Below are positions 28,843 to 36,398 of a stretch of 64,000 bases of DNA, piece after piece. Source of the stretch: an uncultured archaeon (GTDB lineage Archaea; Halobacteriota; Methanosarcinia; Methanosarcinales; Methanoperedenaceae); the NCBI GenBank assembly GCA_902386205.1, contig CABMIH010000057.1:1-64000 (forward strand), given 5' to 3'. The stretch's first letter is position 1. Each line of letters starts with the position of its first letter. The notes beneath the pieces were generated by a model. That model was given only the letters and a program-made list of their open reading frames with translations, searched no databases and had not been told where the DNA came from. A program made the position numbers and the translations under genes.

Positions 28843-29138
28843 TTTTGGGTTAAGGCATTCAGGATATCAGGAGCATTCATTCCTGCGATCTTAACAGATT
28901 TCTTGCTGTTGGTTGAACCTGTTATTATCTGGATATATCTGGAATTGACCTTAAATATTCTGGCTAAAAACGAAATAAGCTCGGCATTGGCTTTTCCCTT
29001 CTCTGCCCTTTCGGACAGCCTGATCTCGATACGCTTTCGCCAGGGATTATACCCATGCACAGCGGTCTCTTTTGCGCCAGGTGATATCTCAAGATCCAGG
29101 ATAACCCCGTCTTTGGCCTGCCTGACCGCATCTTTCAT
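28839..29138 (-). CDS. YggU/DUF167 family protein
   Basis: 99 residues of the conserved YggU fold: LDLEISPGAKETAVHGYNPWRKRIEIRLSERAEKGKANAELISFLA and ITGSTNSKKSVKI are the family's two signature regions (PGA, GKAN). The role is unproven in archaea. It begins a two-gene unit with the Toprim protein and is divergent from the tandem small membrane genes. Confidence 0.85.
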   Translation of the reverse strand: MKDAVRQAKDGVILDLEISPGAKETAVHGYNPWRKRIEIRLSERAEKGKANAELISFLARIFKVNSRYIQIITGSTNSKKSVKIAGMNAPDILNALTQK

Positions 29139-29200
29139 GATCTTATAGAAGGGATTGGTAATATTTAATCATATTGTTCGCCACCATATGAATTCGCAAA

Positions 29201-29700
29201 GCCGTATAAATGTATATAAACATGCAGATAAATTAAGAGTATTATGTGCATTGGGGATGATCCTGTAGCAAGGACCTTGCCTTATTTAGTATCCGGAATA
29301 ATCTTTGTAATGTTAACTCTGTTATTGTACATTCCGCAATTCATAAAAAACTGGAATCTAAGACACGTAAAATTTTCAAGAGTTGTGCTGCTGCTTATTT
29401 CAGTGATATTGTTATATTCATCAATCGTCCAATATACTCTCAGATATAAATGTATATAAACATGCAGATAAATATGGGATATTATGTGCATCGGGGATGA
29501 TCCTGTAGCAAGAACCTTGCCTTATTTAATATCCGGAATAATCTTTGTAATGTTAACTTTGTTATTGTACATTCCGCAATTAATAAAAGACTGGAATCCA
29601 AGATACGTAAAGTTTTCAAAAATCGTGTTGCTGCTTATTTCAGTGATATTGTTATCTTCAGCAGTTGTCCAATATACTCTCAGGTATCACAGGTTATGTA
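29201..29700 (+). repeat. Tandem duplication, about 240-bp unit
   Basis: Two head-to-tail copies with starts exactly 240 bases apart, each containing a TATA-like box (ATAAATGTATATAAACATGC, at 29206-29225 and 29446-29465), a short leader and one small gene. The copies differ by scattered substitutions and a few insertions near the 3' end. The second promoter lies within the last codons of the first gene. A more diverged partial third promoter-like stretch follows copy 2 (about 29682-29705). Confidence 0.8.
29244..29459 (+). CDS. Small two-TM membrane protein, copy 1
   Basis: 71 residues: a short polar N-terminus MCIGDDPVARTLPY, two hydrophobic helices (about 15-34 and 47-65) linked by a basic loop (KNWNLRHVKFSR), and a short tail. 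No family recognised. Its final codons (RYKCI and stop) are read from the TATA box of copy 2. Preserved reading frame and conservative substitutions between the copies suggest a functional product. Confidence 0.6.
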   Translation: MCIGDDPVARTLPYLVSGIIFVMLTLLLYIPQFIKNWNLRHVKFSRVVLLLISVILLYSSIVQYTLRYKCI

Positions 29701-29705
29701 TATGA
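29484..29705 (+). CDS. Small two-TM membrane protein, copy 2
   Basis: 73 residues, nearly identical to copy 1 in the N-terminus and first helix, with differences such as Lys-to-Asp and Arg-to-Lys in the loop and an altered tail (RYHRLCI). It lies directly before mqnA. Function unknown; the retained duplicate suggests dosage or membrane-stress roles, but there is no direct evidence. Confidence 0.6.
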   Translation: MCIGDDPVARTLPYLISGIIFVMLTLLLYIPQLIKDWNPRYVKFSKIVLLLISVILLSSAVVQYTLRYHRLCI

Positions 29706-29783
29706 AATGTTGTTCTTTAATTCTTTATCCAGGTTATCCAACAGACTAATATGCAAATACAACTATACAATATCCGATAAATT

Positions 29784-30599
29784 ATGATCCACCTTGGCAA
29801 GATCGCTTTCTCTAACTGTGATTTCCCTTATTATGCTTTAGAGAAAAATAAAATCGAAGCTCATGACATCAGTATCACCGAAGCGCACCCTGTCGAGCTT
29901 GCACGCCTCCTTTTTAATGGCGAACTTGACATAAGCCCCATCTCTTCGATTATGTACGCAAAGCGGGACGACCTCCTTATATTGCCTGGACTTTCCATCA
30001 CGTCCAATGATTTCACAAAAAGCGTGTTGATATGCTCGAACGGAGTTTTTGATATTTCGGATTTTGAGGGAAAAACACTGTGCATACCCGAAACCACTGC
30101 AAGTTCAGCCGTCCTTATCAAGATCATATTCCGGCTTTACGGCGTTAATGTTAACATGAAAAATTGCTCAGGAACCGATATCGAGCAAATGTTAACTAAA
30201 GGGGATGCGGCTCTCCTGATCGGCGATAGCGCCATTTCCGCTATCGGGAAATACCGCATCATAGCAGACCTTGGCAACGAATGGAAAAAGCTGACAGGTA
30301 AAAAAATGGTCTATGCATTATGGGCGGTCAGGGAGGATTTCGCAAGGCAGCATCCTGATGAAGTCAAATACGTGCTGGACACACTCCTTCGTTCAAAAGA
30401 TTATGCTTACAAAAACCTTAATGAAGTGGCCAATTACATCGGCAGGAAGAAAAAAATAGACTGCGGTTTTATGCGTGATTATCTGCACACACTGAATTAT
30501 GACTTTGACGCCCAGAGCGTGGAAAGCCTTGAACTATATTTTAAATACGCAAAAGAATGCGGGATCATAAATGATGTGAAACTCAGGTTTTTCAATTAA
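29784..30599 (+). CDS. mqnA: Chorismate dehydratase
   Basis: 271 residues of the MqnA/MqnD periplasmic-binding-like fold; it dehydrates chorismate to 3-enolpyruvylbenzoate, the first committed step of the futalosine menaquinone route. Typical segments: LGKIAFSNCDFPYYAL, ELDISPISSIMYA, IGDSAI and YALWAVRED. Separated by 16 kb from mqnB-mqnD; mqnC and mqnE are not in the window. The gene's end overlaps the remains of a cupredoxin gene. Confidence 0.92.
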   Translation: MIHLGKIAFSNCDFPYYALEKNKIEAHDISITEAHPVELARLLFNGELDISPISSIMYAKRDDLLILPGLSITSNDFTKSVLICSNGVFDISDFEGKTLCIPETTASSAVLIKIIFRLYGVNVNMKNCSGTDIEQMLTKGDAALLIGDSAISAIGKYRIIADLGNEWKKLTGKKMVYALWAVREDFARQHPDEVKYVLDTLLRSKDYAYKNLNEVANYIGRKKKIDCGFMRDYLHTLNYDFDAQSVESLELYFKYAKECGIINDVKLRFFN

Positions 30600-30690
30600 C
30601 AGGACAGGAGTTTTTGAATACAATTGCTCCCTCCATCCTGCAATGCCAGGGGGCAGGATCATCGTTGAGGCGGCAGGAAAAGAGAACTGA
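30598..30690 (+). pseudogene. C-terminal relict of a cupredoxin
   Basis: An open frame ending in TGA at 30688-30690 reads TGVFEYNCSLHPAMPGG then RIIVE, which is the end of a plastocyanin-like domain with the Cys, His and Met copper ligands in the usual C-x2-H-P-x-M spacing. Upstream the frame runs into mqnA, and the N-terminal copper His is absent. This looks like the 3' stub left after a deletion that brought mqnA next to ftsZ. Confidence 0.6.
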
Positions 30691-30765
30691 CGCCGGGGAT
30701 AAATATAATATTATGAAGCATAATAATAGTAAGACGTAATAAATCGAAGGAAAAAGAGGGATTAT

Positions 30766-31743
30766 ATGACACTTGACTCAAGAATTTCTGAACTTGCAAA
30801 GGCTGCAAAGCCCACAGTAGCTGTAATAGGCCTTGGCGGGGCCGGTTGTAATATTGTTACATGGATAGCGCAAAAAGAGATAGGCGGAAGTAAAATAATT
30901 GCGGCAGATACTGATGCAACTCATCTTTTAGGTACAAAGGCCGATGTAAAGATACTGCTGGGAGAGCGGGCCTATAAAGGCCAGGGCTGCGGGGGTTTTG
31001 CTGAACGTGGTTCCGAAGCTGCAAGGGAGAGCCTCGGTGAAATAATACAGGAACTTTCAGGCTCAAACCTTGTTTTCATAATAGCAGGCCTGGGAGGCGG
31101 TTCAGGGACAGGTTCAGCCCCTATAGTTGCCGAGACGGTACATGAAACAGGTGCACTGACAATTGCATGTGTAACCCTCCCCTTCCATTCCGAAGCTGTG
31201 AGGCGCAAAAAAGCGATTTCAGGGATAAAGGCCCTTGCTGCCAATTGCGATTCGGTTGTTGTGATTGATAATTCAAAACTGAGTGTCCCAGCGGGTTATC
31301 TCCCACTTAAGGAGGGTTTTGGTGTTGTGAATGAGCTTGTTGGTGTTTTTATCAAGAATTTGACGGAGACGATAACAGAGGCAAGCCTTGTGAACCTTGA
31401 CTTTTCTGATTTCAGGACCGTTGTGCACAGGGGCGGCATATCTGCAATAGGGATAGGCGAAAGCGAGGGAGGGGACCGCATAGAGAAGGCAGTTGAACAG
31501 GCGCTTTCCACACCTCTTCTTGATGTTACTGACATAAGCGCAGCCTATGGCGTCCTGATACATATCGCAGGCGGTGAGGATATGACCCTGGGCGAGGTCA
31601 CGCAGGCGGGCGAAATAATGCTTGAGAAAGCGCCCAACACAGGCCGTATCGTATGGGGAGCAAAAGTGGATGGATCCCTTGCAGGCCGTGTAAGGGTTAC
31701 TGCCGTGCTGACAGGTGTATCTGACCCGAAAAACTTGAAGTAG
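30766..31743 (+). CDS. ftsZ: FtsZ-family tubulin GTPase
   Basis: 325 residues. N-terminal Rossmann-like GTP site VIGLGGAGCNIV, then the tubulin signature AGLGGGSGTGSAP and the C-terminal domain ending in RVRVTAVLTGVSDP. The T7-like synergy region NLDFSDFRTVV is present. Closest to FtsZ rather than CetZ by signature. It is short: the flexible tail and C-terminal peptide that normally bind partners are nearly absent. TATA-like ATAAATATAATATT lies at about 30700. Role in division or cell shape cannot be separated from sequence alone. Confidence 0.85.
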   Translation: MTLDSRISELAKAAKPTVAVIGLGGAGCNIVTWIAQKEIGGSKIIAADTDATHLLGTKADVKILLGERAYKGQGCGGFAERGSEAARESLGEIIQELSGSNLVFIIAGLGGGSGTGSAPIVAETVHETGALTIACVTLPFHSEAVRRKKAISGIKALAANCDSVVVIDNSKLSVPAGYLPLKEGFGVVNELVGVFIKNLTETITEASLVNLDFSDFRTVVHRGGISAIGIGESEGGDRIEKAVEQALSTPLLDVTDISAAYGVLIHIAGGEDMTLGEVTQAGEIMLEKAPNTGRIVWGAKVDGSLAGRVRVTAVLTGVSDPKNLK

Positions 31744-31870
31744 GTATGGAACAATATTTTGAAGATAAAACAATAATCTTTGCCTTCCCTGCATTGGCAA
31801 GACCGCAAAGTCTGCAATGAACTTTGTTCATAGATAACAAATGAAAAAGAGCAACAAAATAGACATTAGC

Positions 31871-31929
31871 AACGAACCAATACGAACTCCGGTTGCATGA
31901 GTTCGTATCAGTTCGTACCAGTTCGTTGT
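31871..31929. promoter_or_regulatory. Operator-like array of GTTCGTA/TACGAAC repeats
   Basis: The box AACGAAC / TACGAAC appears twice (31871-31887) and its reverse complement three times (AGTTCGTAtc, AGTTCGTAcc, AGTTCGTTg; 31900-31928), all at a 10-base spacing, that is one helical turn. The two halves are separated by CCGGTTGCATG. A TATA-like TTTATATTG follows directly. The arrangement suggests cooperative binding of a repressor or activator over the promoter of the next gene. Confidence 0.6.
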
Positions 31930-31996
31930 TTATATTGTGCTGTTCTTCATATCAGCACGCCAGGGGCGCAAAGTGTTCTCAAAAAGTGGAAATATT

Positions 31997-32962
31997 ATGT
32001 TCCTGACACTAAAAGAACCTGTAGATAACCTGTGCGATTACACATATAATTTCGCATGGCAGGGTAACAAACTGCGACCCGGAAGCATAATACCTTCACA
32101 GGAGGGCACGGGTTACGCTTATAAAGATCTTGTGGATGAATTGAGGAAAGGCAAAGAGGTGCATATCACAGCCAACGCAGGTAAAAGGCTTGGTTACAGC
32201 ATGGGTGTCGATCTTGCTCATTTCGGGGGAACGGGCGCACCTGAAAATGCAGGCAAGCTCTTTATCGACGGTAGCGTTTCATCTGAAATGGGGATGGGCA
32301 TGGTTTCAGGCGCCATATATGTCAAAGGAAGTATAGAAGGACCCATCGGGAACATTGTTGAGGTCGCCTCGGACCAGCCGGGCTACAGGAAGTTCCGGTC
32401 TATAACCGACATTCTGTGCAAAGGGCCGGGGAAAGAAATTCTAATTAAGAACAATTATGATGAGAAGAAAAAGCATTTGCTGCTGGATGATGGAATGCTC
32501 AGGGGAACTGTAGCTGCGCGCTGCGACTGTGAAGCTCTTGTCACAGTAGAAGGCGATGTCTACAACGGCACAGGCCTTTTGATGAAGAAAGGCACGGTTC
32601 ACGTAAATGGAAACGCAGGTATGAACACAGGCGCGCACCTTGGCGGCGGAGTGGTTATCGTTGAGGGTGAGGCAGGCGAGTTTGCAGGTGCGTACATGAA
32701 AAAAGGGGCGCTTATTTTAAGGCAGGCCAGGGGTTTTGTCGGCGCCAATATGAAAGACGGTTTGATCTTTGCGAAGAAGAAGATAAAGACAGCGCCACCT
32801 GTGGAGGAGCTTGCGATGGCGCAAGATGATGGCAATTTAATTATGAGATACCTCGGTTTGGGCCATGTCGAGGCAATGGGCTATCACAAATACGGGATAA
32901 TGAGGGAGAGGTTTGTAAGGATGAGGGATGGGTCGGTGGTGGTGAGGAAGATTGAAGAATGA
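31997..32962 (+). CDS. GXGXG-motif (GltB domain 3 / FwdC-like) protein
   Basis: 321 residues with a right-handed beta-helix pattern: repeated G-x-x-G-x-x-G turns such as GKLFIDGSVSSEMGMGMVSG, AIYVKGSIEGPIGN and VHVNGNAGMNTGAHLGGG. The same fold occurs in formylmethanofuran dehydrogenase subunit C (present at 62 kb) and the third domain of glutamate synthase. It is not in an operon with either, so a structural or scaffold role is inferred. The Met at 31997 is preferred, since a TATA box at 31929-31937 places the transcript start near 31962. Confidence 0.75.
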   Translation: MFLTLKEPVDNLCDYTYNFAWQGNKLRPGSIIPSQEGTGYAYKDLVDELRKGKEVHITANAGKRLGYSMGVDLAHFGGTGAPENAGKLFIDGSVSSEMGMGMVSGAIYVKGSIEGPIGNIVEVASDQPGYRKFRSITDILCKGPGKEILIKNNYDEKKKHLLLDDGMLRGTVAARCDCEALVTVEGDVYNGTGLLMKKGTVHVNGNAGMNTGAHLGGGVVIVEGEAGEFAGAYMKKGALILRQARGFVGANMKDGLIFAKKKIKTAPPVEELAMAQDDGNLIMRYLGLGHVEAMGYHKYGIMRERFVRMRDGSVVVRKIEE

Positions 32963-33015
32963 ATATATAAGGGTTCATACATTAATAATTGGTGTGTATG
33001 ATGAGTTAAAATATT

Positions 33016-33660
33016 TTATTTTTTCTGCGTCACAACAGCCATGTGATCCGATTGATAGGGCTCCAGATTTATTATCTCTTTGATCTCGAAAACATCCTCT
33101 AATTTCTTTATTTCACTATTAACAATTTCATTAATTTTTCTTGCAGAGTCGATGCTCCTGGCTTTTATCATCAATATCAAAAAACCGTTTTCTTTAAGGA
33201 ACATGTTAGAATTCAATACCGCTATCCCCGCCTGGTCGCGCTGGGCAACGTCCTGATAAATGAGATCAACTTCAGGAACCATGTTCTTATATGAACCGGG
33301 CCGCCTGGCATCCGCAAGGATAGGGACAAGGTTCTTCCTCGGGACACTTACCCGGATAAGGTCATGCATCGCCCTTGGTGAGAATTCCACAGCAAAAACA
33401 GTTCCCTGCGATGCGATGTCTGAGACGTGGCCGGCTGTTGTCCCATTGGCTGCGCCAAGATACAGGATGAGGGAATCCTTCTTTATAGGTACTGGTGAAC
33501 CTTTCAGTATTAATGCCGCAAGCTTGCTGTGATAGGGGTCCCATATGCGGAATTCTTCTCCTGGAACAAGATTCCTCGTGGCTAATCTCTTTGAACCATC
33601 CTGTGCGATAAAAGAAAAAACATTATCCAGTCCGGTTTCCGATAATCCGGGTTCGCTCAT
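33016..33660 (-). CDS. flpA: Fibrillarin-like 2'-O-methyltransferase
   Basis: 214-residue SAM-dependent enzyme that 2'-O-methylates rRNA and tRNA in the box C/D sRNP. Signatures: [40 protein letters not shown] (SAM loop), [13 protein letters not shown], and LMIKARSID with the catalytic Lys. The usual Nop5 partner gene is not adjacent. It follows the dehydrogenase gene by 3 bases on the minus strand. Confidence 0.95.
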   Translation of the reverse strand: MSEPGLSETGLDNVFSFIAQDGSKRLATRNLVPGEEFRIWDPYHSKLAALILKGSPVPIKKDSLILYLGAANGTTAGHVSDIASQGTVFAVEFSPRAMHDLIRVSVPRKNLVPILADARRPGSYKNMVPEVDLIYQDVAQRDQAGIAVLNSNMFLKENGFLILMIKARSIDSARKINEIVNSEIKKLEDVFEIKEIINLEPYQSDHMAVVTQKK

Positions 33661-33663
33661 CGA

Positions 33664-34791
33664 TCAGATGTCTTTGACAAGTCGGGTGATATCATCCCCG
33701 ACATCCGAAGTGGTGCTTTCTCCTCCCATATCGTATGTTCTCACTTTTGCGTTTACGATATTCCGCTCGATCGCCCTGACTATTGTGGAGGCGGCCTCTT
33801 TCTCGCCAAGCTGGTCAAGCAGCAGCGCCCCTGCCCAGATGGTCGCAATGGGGTTTACCTTGTTCTGGCCTTTGTATTTGGGCGCGCTTCCATGTATGGG
33901 CTCGAACATGCTTGTCCCTTCGGGGTTTATGTTCCCGCCAGGAGCAAGGCCCAGACCACCCTGTATCATCGCGCCAAGGTCGGTTATGATATCGCCGAAC
34001 ATGTTGGGTGCCACGACCACGTCAAACCACTCGGGGTTCTTGACGAACCACATTGTAATGGCATCTACGAAATTGAAATCCGTTTTCACTTCAGGATACT
34101 CGGAAGCGATGGATGTGAATTCCTCGCGCCAGAATCCGTAAATATCGGATAGCACATTCGCCTTATCCACGGATGAGAGGTGCTTTTTCCTGGCATTTGC
34201 AAGCTCAAAGGCATACCGGATGACCCTGCGTGTGCCCTCTTTGCTTATAAGGCCGAGCTGGTAGCCTATCTCGTCGCTATCAGAATTGATGTCGAGCCCG
34301 AATTTTACATTGTACAGGTTACGTGCGACTTCAAGAGTCTTTTTGCTCTTCCCTTTCTTTGCGCGCCCCCCTATCCCGATATAGAAATCCTCGGTATTTT
34401 CCCGCACGACCATGAAATCTATGTCGCTGGGTGTTTTGTCCTTAAGCGGGGTCCATGCGCCGTCAAGCAATTTCACAGGCCGCAGGTTAACATACTCATC
34501 AAAATAAAAACGGATGGTCAGCAGAATGCCTTTTTCCAGTATCCCGGGTTTGATCCTTTCATCGCCTATGGCGCCGAAATATATTGCTTTGTATCTGGAA
34601 AGATCCTTAAGTGAATCTTCGGATATCAGTTCACCCGTCTTGAGGTAATGGTCTGCGCCGTGCGGATACTCTATCCACTCGATATCAAAACCGAATCTTT
34701 CACCTGCGGCATCAAGCACCTTGCGTCCTTCTCTTATTATTTCAGGGCCGATTCCATCACCGGGTATAACTGGGATATTGTATTGGGTCAT
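33664..34791 (-). CDS. Isopropylmalate/isocitrate dehydrogenase family enzyme
   Basis: 375-residue NAD(P)-dependent beta-decarboxylating dehydrogenase. [10 protein letters not shown] at the N-terminus, [38 protein letters not shown] and [13 protein letters not shown] are the family signatures. The NTEDFYIG loop and the [11 protein letters not shown] phase are shared with archaeal LeuB and tartrate-type enzymes, so 3-isopropylmalate dehydrogenase is likely but isocitrate or homoisocitrate cannot be excluded. It lies just upstream of flpA; cimA/ilv genes are elsewhere in the window. Confidence 0.8.
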   Translation of the reverse strand: MTQYNIPVIPGDGIGPEIIREGRKVLDAAGERFGFDIEWIEYPHGADHYLKTGELISEDSLKDLSRYKAIYFGAIGDERIKPGILEKGILLTIRFYFDEYVNLRPVKLLDGAWTPLKDKTPSDIDFMVVRENTEDFYIGIGGRAKKGKSKKTLEVARNLYNVKFGLDINSDSDEIGYQLGLISKEGTRRVIRYAFELANARKKHLSSVDKANVLSDIYGFWREEFTSIASEYPEVKTDFNFVDAITMWFVKNPEWFDVVVAPNMFGDIITDLGAMIQGGLGLAPGGNINPEGTSMFEPIHGSAPKYKGQNKVNPIATIWAGALLLDQLGEKEAASTIVRAIERNIVNAKVRTYDMGGESTTSDVGDDITRLVKDI

Positions 34792-35060
34792 GTGTAGTCA
34801 TCCTTTTTTCGATACCTCTAAATTTCCTGTTAGGTTATTAAATTAACTAAACAAGTCTGTTTGAATTTTTTTAACTAATTTGACATAAAAATTCGAGGTT
34901 CAACCCCGATGGATCACGACTTCACAAGATATCCCGGCAGATCAGATCAGCCTTTTTACCCCCCCTTTGTAACTCAAGAATAAACAACCAAGTAACCTGA
35001 CAATGCCAAGTTAAATGCATAAAATAAAATAGGTATTGAACACATGATATAGTAGGCATT
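34792..35060. other. Intergenic stretch, possible gene debris
   Basis: AT-rich flanks enclose a more GC-rich core (about 34890-34980). A 24-codon frame starts at ATG 34909 on the plus strand (MDHDFTRYPGRSDQ and so on) and ends in TAA at 34981; no SD or homolog is recognised. A TATA-like GCATAAAATAAAATAGG at about 35018-35034 fits the next gene. A GGTTCAA sequence there resembles a tRNA T-loop but no tRNA fold is present. Confidence 0.3.
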
Positions 35061-35282
35061 ATGAAAAATGTGATCTTTATTGCCGGAATAGTAATTTTCG
35101 CGATTGGCGGCTATTTTTACCTGACAGGATATAACGGTATGCAGGAATTGATTTTGAAATTTGCAGTATATTCTCCTGAAAAGTATCAGGAATATAAAAC
35201 AATGGAAATCATAGGCGGCATCTCGGCGGTTATAGGGATATTAATAGCCCAGGCAGGCATATTCGAAAAAAAAGATGATTAA
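35061..35282 (+). CDS. Small two-TM membrane protein
   Basis: 73 residues with one hydrophobic helix at each end (about 3-24 and 48-68) and a polar middle containing several Tyr and Lys. No family recognised. Its stop overlaps the convergent 109-residue membrane gene by 4 bases. Function unknown. Confidence 0.55.
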   Translation: MKNVIFIAGIVIFAIGGYFYLTGYNGMQELILKFAVYSPEKYQEYKTMEIIGGISAVIGILIAQAGIFEKKDD

Positions 35283-35608
35283 TGTTGCTTTTTATTTTTT
35301 ACCTTTGTCTCCCCAAGCACCCTTTTTATCATGGGCGCATCCCCGAACACGTCCTCTCGCTTGCCTTTTCGATTAAGATAAACAGCGACAAGCACTATTG
35401 TCAGCCCTATCTGGGGATTGTCTGGGTTCGCGGCCGTGACACCCATGCCAACAAGTGCCAGGGCGCCAGCGATCATACCACGCAGCGCGCCTTTCCTGTA
35501 GGATTCAAACTTTGTCCTGTGATAAATCCGGATATCGCGCAGGGTCAGGAAAATGATCGACACAAACCCGAATATTGAAATAAAGACATAAATCTCTTGC
35601 AGGTTCAT
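35279..35608 (-). CDS. Small membrane protein of unknown function
   Basis: 109 residues with three hydrophobic helices (about 5-23, 44-61 and 67-82) and a basic C-terminus (KNKKQH). It starts 3 bases after the HARP RNase P gene and is co-transcribed with it on the minus strand, so a link to RNA processing is possible but unproven. Confidence 0.65.
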   Translation of the reverse strand: MNLQEIYVFISIFGFVSIIFLTLRDIRIYHRTKFESYRKGALRGMIAGALALVGMGVTAANPDNPQIGLTIVLVAVYLNRKGKREDVFGDAPMIKRVLGETKVKNKKQH

Positions 35609-35611
35609 CGG

Positions 35612-36316
35612 CTAAACCATGCTTGCGACTTTCTCGGGTTTTGTGCGCTTCAGGTATTCTTTTATCATTGCGGGGAAGGATTTGGCGTTCACGAAGCGAA
35701 GACCGAGCTGCTCGGCCCATTTCTGGATGCCCATATCGCTTGCCACGACGGCTGCGTCAAGCTCCCTGGCAAGGAGAAGCACATCGATGTCAGGCGCGCT
35801 GTCAAGGATACCATAGCGCAGGGCGTTCCTGTATTTGTCCCTGAACTTGCTTATCACCTCGCCTATGACATTACGCTCTATCTCAGGCTCGATCTCATGC
35901 TTTGTTTTGGCTTTCGTGGTGCGGAAAAGGCACTCGGTAGCCCCTTCCCATATGGCTTCCTCTGCCACGTCCATCCCCTTATTGATGCGCCCGCGCATGA
36001 AATCCACATAGTCGTAGAATATCTTGGATGGTATCTTCACTTCGTACCTGTCCGGGGTTTTCTTGACAAGCCAGGTGTCTATCTTCGCAAGTGTTTCCTC
36101 GTCGCACCCGTTATTCTTCGCAAAATCCCTCATCTCATTATATACCGAAGGAAACGGGATGTAGCAACTTATTCCCAGATGAAGGCGCGCCTCTGCTATG
36201 ATATCAAGGATGCCGCCCATGGCGACGCAAAGAGTGCCGCCTTCAAGCTCGCGTGTCTGCGTATCTGTAAGTGCGCTTGTATCCAGAACGAATCTCTGCC
36301 GTATCATGTATGTCAT
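35612..36316 (-). CDS. RNA-free ribonuclease P (HARP), 'RNA ligase partner' family
   Basis: 234 residues of the PIN-like UPF0278 family, now known as HARP, homologous to the minimal protein-only RNase P of Aquifex. [10 protein letters not shown] at the N-terminus holds the first catalytic Asp; later acidic residues are in [31 protein letters not shown]. It removes 5' leaders of tRNA precursors. Archaea normally keep RNA-based RNase P too, so its role may be accessory. The start is ATG 36316 or the ATG 9 bases later (MIRQRFV). Confidence 0.85.
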   Translation of the reverse strand: MTYMIRQRFVLDTSALTDTQTRELEGGTLCVAMGGILDIIAEARLHLGISCYIPFPSVYNEMRDFAKNNGCDEETLAKIDTWLVKKTPDRYEVKIPSKIFYDYVDFMRGRINKGMDVAEEAIWEGATECLFRTTKAKTKHEIEPEIERNVIGEVISKFRDKYRNALRYGILDSAPDIDVLLLARELDAAVVASDMGIQKWAEQLGLRFVNAKSFPAMIKEYLKRTKPEKVASMV

Positions 36317-36398
36317 TATTATCTTTATCGAGTTAAGAAACTTTCTGTACTTTTCAATTATGGAAAACGTTTTTAAGTTTTTCGGCTAAAATAGGCTT

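Noticed and set aside
29201-29705. Possible CRISPR-like repeat
   Set aside because: There are only two long copies that contain genes and promoters; there are no short regularly spaced repeats or spacers.
31900-31929. Short 10-base repeats as a CRISPR or minisatellite
   Set aside because: Three copies of a 10-base box without spacers, placed over a promoter, fit an operator better.
34890-34915. GGTTCAA stretch resembling a tRNA T-loop
   Set aside because: The T-stem has a mismatch and no acceptor, D or anticodon arm could be found; it is not a tRNA.
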